A stretch of DNA of 64,000 nucleotides from Anisus vortex (taxonomy: Eukaryota > Mollusca > Gastropoda > Planorbidae). The notes below the pieces were generated by a model. The model was not told where the DNA came from. It was given only the letters and a program-made list of their open reading frames with translations, and searched no databases. Position numbers and translations under genes: made by a program. Shown in pieces: positions 11,915-24,200 of this stretch; position 1 is the first letter of the stretch, and the number at the start of each line of letters is the position of its first letter. The stretch spans positions 11,343,994 through 11,407,993 of the forward strand of contig OX421508.1 of the NCBI GenBank assembly GCA_949126835.1. Reading direction: 5' to 3'.

Positions 11915-12122
11915 CAGGGATCGGCAACCTTTTCGTAATAGTGTGCCAAAGTGGGATTTCTAATTCATTCAGCGTGCCAACAACGTAAAAAGCATCATTG
12001 TTTAGCACTTTTTTTTGAAGAAGAAGAAGAGACTTGAATAGCCTTTTTGAGGCCATTCACGTGCCATTGAAAATCGCTCGGCGTGCCATGTGGGCACGCG
12101 TGCCTTAGGCTGCCGACCCTTG
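11915..12122. mobile_element. hAT MITE with 8-bp target duplication
   Basis: The ends are CAGGGATCGGCAACC and its complement in CTGCCGACCCTTG. Flanks are CTATAGAT (11907-11914) and CTCTAGAC (12123-12130), agreeing at 6 of 8 positions and fitting the hAT-type nTnTAGAn pattern. It ends 46 bp before exon 1 of the ABCC gene. Confidence 0.8.
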
Positions 12123-12168
12123 CTCTAGACCCTCACCACCATTTACACTTGTTCTGCTTTGGTTACAG

Positions 12169-12283
12169 GGTAAAGTGGAATGGAAACTCACGTCCAAATG
12201 GCCAAGCCAAACAAACAAACAACAGAGAAGAAAGCCAAGAACGGAATTGTCCGCTCCATTAGCCAAACCCTAGAACAGCGACA
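12169..12283 (+). CDS. ABCC5-like: ABCC gene exon 1 with the start codon
   Basis: The exon follows a TTACAG acceptor, so it is not the first exon of the transcript and at least one untranslated 5' exon lies upstream. An in-frame TAA at 12171-12173 sits directly before ATG 12180, which fixes the start at 12180 or at the second Met codon at 12198. The 34 full codons are hydrophilic and Lys-rich ([12 protein letters not shown]...). The exon ends in CA before donor GTAAGT, and the C that opens exon 2 completes a His codon. No homology identifies this stretch; the assignment rests on phase and splice sites. Confidence 0.75.
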
Positions 12284-15200
12284 GTAAGTATCGTTTTTTT
12301 ATAAATGTCATTAAAATTAAAATAAAAACAAATTAGAAAGAATCTGTTAAAATTAGCCCACCAGCATGCGTGAAATAAAATACTATTTATTTGAGATTAA
12401 GATGCGACAGTTAAATCAATATCTTGTATAAACTTTAAAAATTACGCCTATCTTCATATTTTTTTTCGTTTTTCGAAATTTAGTTTTTATTTCCAGAAGT
12501 TTGACTTTCACAATTGACACACGCATCTATTACAAAATTATCCAAAGCAGACAGTTAGCGTTTTATCTTTTTAAAGTCTCATAACAAGATTACCGTTGCG
12601 GCTGATTATCTCAGCATCGAGAACAAAGGTTTTCAGTTCACGGAGCTAGGGGTGGAGGACCATCTCCTGCTCCAGGCATTCCTTTTCGGCGTGTCATCAA
12701 ACTAGAACACCTTCATGTAATTCCTGGATCATTGTCTTTTGCAGAAATTTCCCGTGTTTCCGGAATTCTTCAAATACAAGTTTACACATTTAGTAGAACC
12801 AATAATTACACATTTATTAGAACCAATAATTACACATTTAGTAGAACCAATAATTACACATTTAGTAGAACCAATAATTACACGTTTAGTAGAACCAATA
12901 ATTACACATTTAGTAGAACCAATAATTACACATTTAGTAGAACCAATAATTACACATTTAGTAGAACCAATAATTACACATTAAGTAGAACCAATAATTA
13001 CACATTTAGTAGAACCAAAAATTAGGTACACATTTAGTAGAACCAATAATTACACATTTAGTAGAACCAATAATTACACCTTTAGTAGAACCAATAATTA
13101 CACATTTAGTAGAACCAATAATTACACATTTAGTAGAACCAATAATTACACATTTAGTAGAACCAATAATTACACATTTAGTAGAACCAATAATTACACA
13201 TTTAGTAGAACCAATAATTACATATTTAGTAGAACCAATAATTAAACATTTAGTAGAACCAATAATTACACATTTAGTAGAACCAATAATTACACATTTA
13301 GTAGAACCAATAATTACACATTTAGTAGAACTAATAATTACACATTTAGTAGAACTAATAATTACACATTTAGTAGAACCAATAATTACACATTTAGTAG
13401 AACCAATAAATACAAATTTAGTAGAACCAATAATTACACATTTAGTAGAACCAATAATTACACATTTAGTAGAACCAATAATTACACATTTAGTAGAACC
13501 AATAATTACACATTTAGTAGAACCAATAATTACACATTTAGTAGAACCAATAATTACACATTTAGTAGAACCAATAATTACACATTTAGTAGAACCAATA
13601 ATTACACATTTAGTAGAACCAATAATTACACATTTAGTAGAACTAATAATTACACATTTAGTAGAACCAATAATTACACATTTAGTAGAACCAATAATTA
13701 CACATTTAGTAGAACCAATAATTACACATTTAGTAGAACCAATAATTAAACATTTAGTAGAACCAATAATTACACATTTAGTAGAACCAATAATTACACA
13801 TTTAGTAGAACCAATAATTACACATTTAGTAGAACTAATAATTACACATTTAGTAGAACCAATAATTACACATTTAGTAGAACCAATAATTACACATTTA
13901 GTAGAACCAATAATTACACATTTAGTAGAACCAATAATTACACATTTAGTAGAACCAATAATTACACATTTAGTAGAACTAATAATTACACATTTAGTAG
14001 AACCAATAATTACACATTTAGTAGAACCAATAATTACACATTTAGTAGAACCAATAATTACACATTTAGTAGAACCAATAATTACACCTTTAGTAGAACC
14101 AATAATTACACATTTAGTAGAACCAATAATTACACATTTAGTAGAACCAATAATTACACATTTAGTGGAACCAATAATTACACATTAAGTAGAACCAATA
14201 ATTACACATTTAGTAGAACCAAAAATTAGGTACACATTTAGTAGAACCAATAAATACACATTTAGTAGAACCAATAATTACACATTTAGTAGAACCAATA
14301 ATTATAATTTATTTTAGAACCGCTGTTGTCCTTGAATTTTAAAAAAATAATTATTATCAATACTAAAAAAATGTGTATTTCACCTTCATCCTACCTGGAA
14401 ATTTGTGTATGCAGTATACATGTGTAGGCTATACATGCTTCCCTCACACCTGGAAATTTTTCGTCTTATCCTTTTAACGTACTTATTATGTGTCTATATT
14501 TGTTTGTCTACAACAACGGTGTTTGTCGTTTCTCTACCTGCCAGGTTTTATAACTGCCACACACACCCTTCTTTCCTCTATCATGTTCGAAAGGTCTGAA
14601 CATTTTTAATTAATTGCATATTTTTAATGCATTAAAGAATCACGTATGGTATTCATTAATTATTTTTTTAGCAACGAAAATGTGTTTAATTTACGAGGAT
14701 CAGACGCCTATTATTATTAGGTTCCTGAAACAACTAATCAAATTAACACCTTCCAACTTGCTTATTAAAGTTAAGACTTAGATTTAAACCGTGGATAAGC
14801 TATGTACAAAATAATGGTTCCTTGCAATGGATATATGTAAATTACACAGTTTAGAAGAAAATATAAGAAATGCTTTATGCTTGAAAACTATTTTCAGCGC
14901 CATTCACAATGGAGGCCAATTTATTCTCAAAGTTCCCGTCAGCCGAGCTGGACTTTTCTCCCGAGCCTCCTTCTGGTGGATGTGGGGAATTATGCTCGGC
15001 TTGTATAGACATGGTCTCAACAGTCTCTTCATGCTGTCTTGGTGGAATGAAGACTCAACAGAGTCCAACGTACAGAGGTGAGCTTAGAAACTAATAGTAG
15101 AGAGAAAGTTATACAATAACACTGTACGACAGGGGTCGGCAACCTTTTGATAAGATTGTGTCAAAGTAGGATTTCTAATTCTTTCAGCGTGCCAAAAGCT

Positions 15201-18200
15201 TAAAAGTACTCTTCCTCTAGCACATAATTTCTTGTAGAAGAGACTTGAATTGGGGGTCACTCGCGTGCCATTGAAAATTGCTCTGCGTGCCAAGTTTGGC
15301 ACGCGTGCCTTATGTTCCGACCCCTGCTGTAGGGTCTTAATGTTATGTTAAACGATTGTTTCTGGCGTGATGCTATAAATGAAGAAAGTCATTATCACTT
15401 GTAAAAAGAATTTGGAATTATCGGAGAATGCTTCTATTTTGATAAAAGTTATAGCAATTTAAAATAAAGGCCTAGATTCTATGTGTAAAAAAAAATGGTA
15501 CACATAAGTAGTCTCAATGTAACAATCATAATAGGTCCTACTGAAATTGAAAACGAAATATAAGCTGCGTTGTGCTTGTAAAACTTTCTGTATCAACTAC
15601 ATCCAGAACTGAATCATTGGCACGGTTTAGGTTAACACAAATTGAGAGGAGAAATTCAGTGGTGGTCTAGTAAAAGCGTTTTGGATTGTTAGTCAGAAGG
15701 TCTTAGATTCTAATTGTAGGGTAATACTACAAGAGGTTCCCCCTTCCTCCGTTTTGGTAATTTATATAAGTCATGCAAACTTGAAAACACTGCTTCATTA
15801 ACCCCATATACAAACATAGTCAGCAGAATGTGAAAGAAGGACTTTACTTCTTTATAAAACCAAGGTACTAGCTCTACATATGCTTTTTACATTGACTTAT
15901 GAGGCCAGAGTTTTAGGGCTTTATACTACAGTGTATATCCAATTTATACTACATAATATTTCCATGTCCATTCCCACAGGTTAGAGAAATCTTGGAATGA
16001 AGAGCTTACAGAGAAGAGCCCTGGCCAGGCATCACTCAGACGTGCCATCAGGAGGGCGTTCAAAACCCAGCTCTTAAAAGCTGTTTTAGTCATTTGTATT
16101 ACGTTATCATTTTCATTTATAGGATCTGTAAGTTGCTGTTTGGTTTTACATCATTTTTTTTACATGTTGTATTATTTTATTATTATTATTATCATTATTG
16201 TTTTGGTAATAACTACTATGTTCCGAGAGGCTATAATCATTTAAAGATGCTGTGGAAATTTAACATTACAGCTCAACTAATTATTTACAGGTTATCTTAA
16301 TTAATTACTCAGATAGAAAGATGTAGAGGTTAGCACTATGCATATGCTCTTTTGATTTGCACTATAGCGCTCTCACCTTCTCAGTGGCACTCGTGCATGG
16401 AATGGGTTATCTGAACTAGTTAAGTAGACTAACAGCTTCAGGACTAGGGTTGAATCGCCGGACATAATCAGGTCGCAATATGATCTTTCCAATACAAAGC
16501 ACCTTTGTAAATTATTCTAAGACAAGAGAAGATAATCGTGATGAGTAATGAAGTACTAAAATAGATATCATTCTTGATCTTACCGCCCTACACCCCAAAT
16601 AATGTACAGTATGTATGGATGCATTATTTATAGTTCAAACTTCAAACACTGTTTACTATGTGCATTAAAACGTATCTCGAGGATATAATTGCTTACTGTG
16701 ATGTCTCTACAATCAGGACTAAAACCCGAAACCCATGGCAGAACAAAAATAGCCACAACCGCCAAACTAAATGTAATATTTTGTTCATATTGACGCACAA
16801 CAGTTTTCTTAATAAGCTTACTGCTATAAAATGCCGTCAAGTGACGAAACTTAATTAAGCTGTATTGGCCTAACAATCCCCTTAACACAGTAACCTAAAA
16901 ATTAGTTTCCATTTCTGATATACTCGCATATAGGGCCTAAGTCTAAAAGTAGAACTTTTATACCTATGTAATAACTAAACCAAATAGACAACTCTAATTT
17001 AACGTAATTTTAACTGACATATTTCATGTTTCAGGCTTGTATACTTCGTTTGTTACTCGACCACATCTCATCAGATGAACCAGACGTGAAAACTGGGATA
17101 ATCATTGTTGTAGCTCTCATACTGTGTGAATTTTGTCGATCGTTTACTTTTTCTCTCACGTGGAGTTTTAACTACATGAACGGTCAGTTTCGATAATTAG
17201 CTCCACCATAACCATGAACAATATGAACAGTCAGTTTCAATAATTAATTTTTCGATTAACATTCTTGTATGGGTAAAAAAAAAAGTTAAATGAAATCAAC
17301 CGTAGATTGGCGTATATCGGGGTGAAGTGTCAGGTTGATAATCCCTAGACTATGTTATCTAGTCTCACAGTTCTGATACTTTTTATCTGGGGTGTTTTAG
17401 GCTTACACTCGTGTATGCAGTGTCATAACTAGGTTAGGCCTTATACATGGCGTCTAGTGCGTCTGTGTTAGGAAACGAAAATGGCGCCAATTAGCACTGT
17501 TAATTGTTCATTTATTAGTAAGAAAACGTACATATATCATATAATCATATAAGTTAAGAAAGTGTCAATTTGGCGCCTATCCTAATTTTAGCACCTGGGG
17601 CTGCCACCAGGGCCGGTTCTAGCCCACTGCAACAAATGCGGCCGCAGTGGGCCCCGTACTGTCATAGGCCCCGCGCTAATCCAATGGTGAAAGTATTTTG
17701 CGTCCTTGGCTCATATATTCTGTGTCAGCAGACAAGATCTATTGTTTCTACTGTCACCTAAAACAAAAAAGCTCCTTTGTAAATGAAGGATTTGACCAGA
17801 GGCAAACTGTATCACAAGGCTAGCAGAACATGAAAAATCGCATGTGCATTTAGACAGGGCCCTCGAGAGAAAAAAAAGATGCCGGTACGAGATCTTTTCT
17901 GGGCCCCCTCTCCCCCCCCCCCCCTAAAAAACACACACTTTTTTCTAACATCATAGTCATATCTAGATGATTTATTTGTCTTACATACGTTTGAAAAATC
18001 AGGAATCTATTTAACCCTTCCCGTACCGACCTATTTCTATCTATGCTGCCTTCAGTTCCGCTATATACGCGCCCGAGACTGTAAGGGTTAAAAGGTCTGC
18101 TGATCATTTTGTGAAACTGTCATACCTAAGTGTTACCATTTACAATTAAAGTGTAATCATTTCAATCACAGCCTCACAGAGGTCAATAGGGATTAGGTCT

Positions 18201-21200
18201 AGTATACTGTGCCACACGACTGACATTATGATGCAAATGATATATCCGACATAACATATAGATTTCATGGATTTCGTTCCTGGTTTTCGGAGTAAGATTC
18301 AGCTTTAACAGGTCTTCCAAAGTCAACTCAAATAACTCAATCCCTGGTTGATGATCTACAAATGACTTTACACTTTCAATTCGATCTGACCATATGGTGC
18401 TAGAAATGCAATGAAGCAATGATAGTATTTTCCAACTCTTGAGGCTGCAACTAAATAATTTGTATTTACATTTGTCTAAAATTATGATACCTTCAACCCC
18501 CCATCGTTGCTACCGCACGGGAGATAAAGTGTAAAAGGATCGACTAACTAGCTTTACTGCTGTACTAGTATGCAGCGATATAGAGTATGTAGGCCTAGAC
18601 TACTAAGCTAACAGAGAGAACTGTAAGCATGTAAGGCTCATAGGTCTATATTTGTAAATGTCTCTCGAGAAAAAAAAATAAAAAAGAGATCATAAATGCT
18701 ATCGAAAATAATTAGGCCCTATATTACAACTAAAGGCTTCATTGCATATTAAAAAAAATGTTCAAGTACATATTCAAAGACTATCAAATTAAGGGATCCA
18801 GGGCCACGTAAGATTGTAGGAGGTTTTGGGGCATCTACTCTTAGCATAATACTTAATAGCAACAATAAAAAAATACTTGCGTAATTGCCAATTTAATTTT
18901 AAATTTTAATAAACATGGTCTTCATGAGCCCCCTAAACTCTCATGGGCCCCGGTACGGCGTACCGGCTGTACCCCCCTCTCGTGGGGCCTGCTTGGGATT
19001 GCACTTCTTACTTTGTTTGGGTCTTCTTATGCTTGTGTGCAACTGTTTTCAACTTTAAATTATATCGAATCTGATACCAGAAACAGACTGACAGATGACC
19101 TCAGTACTGCATTCGTCGCTCTTAAAGTTACGGAGTATGAGCCAAGACTTGACAAATTATCAGCATGCACACAACAGCCATTACGATATATTATTTTTTT
19201 CATTCAATACAGCTCATGTTTTTTTTTTTTTAGATAAAAGACTGTTTGTATCATTCAAAGATCTGTTAATTTATTCTTTTTAAACAAAAGTTTATAATTA
19301 GTTCGGACAACTGAATGAGCTGGGTTTTTTTCTAAAGTAAAACCTCAGTATTTAGTTTTAATTGTTGTGTTGGCACGTTGAAAGAAATAAGTTGGTCTTA
19401 TATTGCACTTTGAGCACGCGGCCTCAAAAAGGTTCGCCATCACTGTACTAGACTCTTACTAAAGCATAGGTTCTGAACGGGGGCGTTATCGCCCCCCCCC
19501 CCGGGGGGCGGTGAGATGCTTTAGGGGGGCGCTGACAGTCCCGGGGCGATTGGGGGGCGTTGAAGGGCAAGTGGGCGGTACAAACGTACCTGATATAATT
19601 TGAACACCTCAGCTATTTGAATCGATTAGTTTTTGGATGAAATATGATGTAAACGCAAGTGCTGCTAAATATATGATATCCCCCAACATTAGGCATACAC
19701 ATTATTAAACTAATAAGAAATAGGAATCGCAATGACTTTTCGATGAATTAGGGGTCAGTATTTGGCAAATATGGTATGCGGCCGTCTGGTCCTATTGTTG
19801 GTTCACCGGCCTGTCAACCCTGCTGACCGATCACTGTCGTCCTAACTCCTAACATATGCTAATATTAAAGATATTAAAGATATTTTTATCTCACTTTTAC
19901 CGAGATGTCCTTTATTTAACTATATTATATGTGATTTGATTATCGTCAAGCGATATAGATTCGGAGTAATCCTACAAACTGGGTAGTTATTGTAATGCTT
20001 GAAAATATACATATAAATTCTTTAGTCATATAATATTTATATAATTTTCAAATTAAATACTTTTTACAGTTTGATCATTTCAGAGTTATAAATGTAAGCC
20101 AATAATTTTTTTATAAAAGAAAAAAAAAAATACAGAAATATTAGCTCAAATGTAACGGGTTAATTATCTCCCATTTATTAACAAATGTTTCCACATTTGA
20201 TTCAAAAGTGATGCCCAAAAAATATGTTTTGTAATATAACAAATATTACTTGTTATTTTTTTTTTCATTATATACATTTAACATTATGGTATTTAAAACA
20301 AGATTTAATTATTAGAGGATTAAAATAATTTACGTTAAACAGTTGTAAATAAACATTTCCTGCATTAAATGTTTTTTCCATTTAAGGAGTTTATATTTTA
20401 AACATTGATAATTACAGAAATTAGGCCTACATGATATAGATCTAGTGCTATTAAATAAGTCTCCTATATTTATAAAATTATTAATACAAATAAATTTGTT
20501 TTAGATTTAATTATAGGCCTATTTATGTTTAATTAAAATTAAGTTGCGGGGCGGTGAGCGGAAAAAAATTGTAAAAGGGGGCAATGAGCCGAAAAATGTT
20601 GAGAACCTGTGTACTAGAGTATGTAGGCCTAGGCTACTAAGCTAACAGGGAGAACTGTAAGCCTGTAATGCTCATAGGTCTATATTAAAATTTGTAAGTG
20701 TCTCTGGAGAAAAATAATAAAAAAGAGATCCTAAATAATGTCGAAAATAATTAGGCCCTTTATTACAACTAAAGATTTCATTGCATATTGAACCAAATGT
20801 TCAAGTACACATTCAAAGAATACCAAAATTAAGGGCGCCAGCGCCACGTGAGATTGTAGGAGGTTTTGGTCATCTCCTCTTAGCTTACTAGTAAGTTAAT
20901 AGCAATAATTTAAAATAATGGCGTAATTGCCAATTTAATTTTTCATTTAATATTCATGGGCCCCCCTAAACTCTTGTGGGCCCCGGTACGGCGTACCGGC
21001 TGTACCCCCTTCTCGTGGGGCCTGCATTTAGACGCCATGACTAGTTGCTGTGAAGCTGGAGCAAGACTAAGTAAAAAAAAAACAGGCATTGACAAGGTTC
21101 ACCAGGAGATGCTTTATGGAATCAAGTTTTTCAAAGACTAGTTGCGATTGTACAATTTCTAGCGGAGCGCAATTTAGCTTTCAGAGGGTCCATTGAAAGA

Positions 21201-24200
21201 GTTGGAGAAGTAATGGGAATTTCCTGGATCTAGTAAAATTACTTGCAAAGTTTGATCCAGTAATGAGGGAACATCTTCGACGTGTTACCTATGCAGAAAT
21301 TCATGATCACTACCTGGGGAAGAAGATTCAAAACGAGCTCATTACTGTAGTACTTGATGCTGTTGTGAATGCTATCCTTCGAGACATCAAGAACGCAAAG
21401 TATTTTTCAGTAATATTGGATTGTACTCGAGACAAAAGTCACAAAGAGCAGATGTCATTAACTATCCGGTATGTATCAGATGAGGTTAATGTGGAAGAGT
21501 CTGTGGTTTATACATTAACGTTTTATCAAGTTTCTTCCTGTGGAAAGTACTACTAGACAGGACTTATGCGATGTACTAGTGAATGAGCTGAAAAAGTTTG
21601 AATTAAATATAAAAAATATTCGTGGATAAGGTTATGATAATGGTGCCAACATGAAAGGCGTCCATTCTGGAGTTCAAAAACGGCTTTTAAATATTAACAG
21701 CAGAGCATTTTTTACTCCATGTGCGTGTCATAATTACAATCTGGTTGTAGCAGACATGGTCAAAACATGCCCTGATGCGTTAACCTTTTTTGGAACTGCA
21801 CAACGCGTGTACACCATCTTTTCAACATCTACAAAGAGATGGTCATTAATCAGAAAGCATGTTTCCAATCTATCTGTAAAACCTCTGTGCGAAACAAGGT
21901 TGGAATGTAGAATAGATAGTGTCAAAGCACATCGTTATCAATTGCCTGAAATTTGTGAGGCACTCGATGAATTAGCTGAAGAGGCTAGTTAATGCAATAA
22001 TTAAAAGCGAAGCAGAAACACTTTATGAGACATTGAAGCAGTACACATTCTTAGTGTCACTTGTGTTATGGTACGACGTGCTCTTCCAAGTCAATTTTGT
22101 GCAATGGATTTGTACAACAACTTGATGACTTGGCTAAGGAAACTGAGAGTTGATGGGTTTGTTCAGATTCTTGTTGCAGCAAAGGTATTGGCCGAAAACA
22201 TGGAAGTTGTTGCAATCTTTCCAGCCAAACGTCAAAGAAAAAAGGCTGTATGATAAATCTCTGGAAAACTCCACACCTGGAAATGCTGAAGATGACTACA
22301 GGATAAATTGCTTCAACAGAATTGTGGACACTGAAATTCAGTCCTTGCAGTCGAGATTTGAACAACTGAAATCAAACCACAATCTATTAGGGTTTCTTGT
22401 CAGCTTCAAGAGCCTTCAGCGTGATGACATACGAAAGTTTACAGAAAGCCTCGGGCAAGCATTGACGTCATCAACAGACCAGTCGACAGATATATGTGGG
22501 CGAGAATGAGCTGATGAAATGGAATCTTTAAGGCATATTCTACCAAATACCACCAAAACGCCGATAGAAATTTTGATTTATATGTCCACTAATGAAATAT
22601 ACACTGCTTTCCCAAACTACTTTGTTGCAGTCAGAATATTTTTAACAATACCCGGAACTGTGACATCTGGTGAAAGGAGCTTCTCGCGCCTCAAACTAAT
22701 AAAAAATTATTTGAGGTCAACAATTCACGAAGATAGATTGAACAACTTGGCAATTCTCGCTATTGAGCGTGATCTATGTAGAAAACGGAATTTTGATGAT
22801 ATACCGTATCACTTCGCTATACGCAAAGCTCGTAAAGTAAAGTTAATTTGATCGTGATTTTGTACTTAGTAAAGAATAAATAAAATGCGAAGACGAATTT
22901 ATTTTTTATTACAAAATCTTAATTTTCACTTAATATCCTTATCCCTACCTGGACTGGGCCCCGCGCAATCCGTTTCGCATAGGGCCCCGCAATCGCTAGA
23001 ACCGGCCCTGGCTGCCACCCCTCCCCCTTTAGAAATGCGACTGAATGTAGGCCTATTAAATTATTACCGTCATTAACGCCGGGCCATGTAGGAAAATAAG
23101 TTACCCCTAGGTCTATTGGTTAACTACATAGAAATTACATTACCTGTTCAATTGCATTGAACAAAATATAACGAATAACATTTGATATTCAATCCCGTCA
23201 GACTGACATTTGATATTCAATCCCGTCGGAATGACATTTGATATTCAATCCCGTCAGACTGACATTTGATACTCAATCCCGTCGGAATGACATTTGATAT
23301 TCAATCCCGACAGACTGACATTTGATATTCAATCTCGTCAGACTGACATTTGATACTCAATCCCGTCAGACTGACATTTGATACTCAATCCCGTCAGACT
23401 GACATTTGATACTCAATCCCGACAGACTGACATTTGCTATTCAATCCCGTCAGACTGACATTTGATAATCAATCCCGTCGGAATGACATTTGATATTCAA
23501 TCCCGTCAGACTGACATTTGATACTCAATCCCTTTAGAGACTGACCTTCCATTTCTTCATAGACTGACCTTCGCCAAGCCCCCTTCACAGACTGACCTTC
23601 CCTGACCTTAGAGGCTGACCTACCATCCCTTTAAACTTTAAACTGACGACTTTCTTCCTTCCATTCAGACTGACGCTCTCTCACCGTACAAGCTGACACC
23701 CCTCCCATAAGATGCTGAGTCCCATCCGCACTATTCAATAAAGACCTGCACCCTATCCGAGATGGGGAAGAACAACAAAAACATGTCAGACAAGAAGAAC
23801 ATTAAGGATGTATAACAATAATATTTCCCGTCATTTCCCGATAAATAAAACGCGTGCGATTCTGTTTCAGGATCCTTGTATACTTGTTTATGTATAGGCC
23901 TAAATCCGTTACACACACACCTAGTCTATAGGCCCTAGTGAGTTCCTCGGCTACAGGAAGCTCTCGTATGGTGTGGCCTTTATATCTTTGAAACTATGAA
24001 ACTCGCAAATGAATCCAAAAATACTTTAGAAATGTACAAATATATATCTACTTTAATATAATGGATTATGTTGAAAGACTAAAAATTCAAAATAAAGTTT
24101 CATACAAAAAGTCGAATTTAAATGTAGGCATATAGGCTTATAATCCAGTCCAACATTAAAAAAAAGTTTGTTATATTAATTAGGTAACACTGTAGCCTAA

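Larger units (their letters stand above)
17608..23010 (+). mobile_element. Composite hAT element with perfect 16-bp TIRs and 8-bp TSD, ABCC intron 4
   Basis: The termini CAGGGCCGGTTCTAGC are a perfect inverted repeat, and GCTGCCAC flanks both sides exactly (17600-17607 and 23011-23018). The 5,403-bp interval contains a decayed ZMYM1-like hAT transposase, a piggyBac-type MITE, the 3' end of a second hAT, a 1.1-kb hAT MITE and an internal duplication of about 410 bp. Target-site length and termini are hAT hallmarks (family knowledge). Confidence 0.9.

Noticed and set aside
12732..13025. Repetitive open frames ([12 protein letters not shown]) over the 24-bp array
   Set aside because: The unit length is a multiple of three, so any stop-free phase stays open. 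There are no splice or start signals and the frames end where the array has a 4-bp shift.
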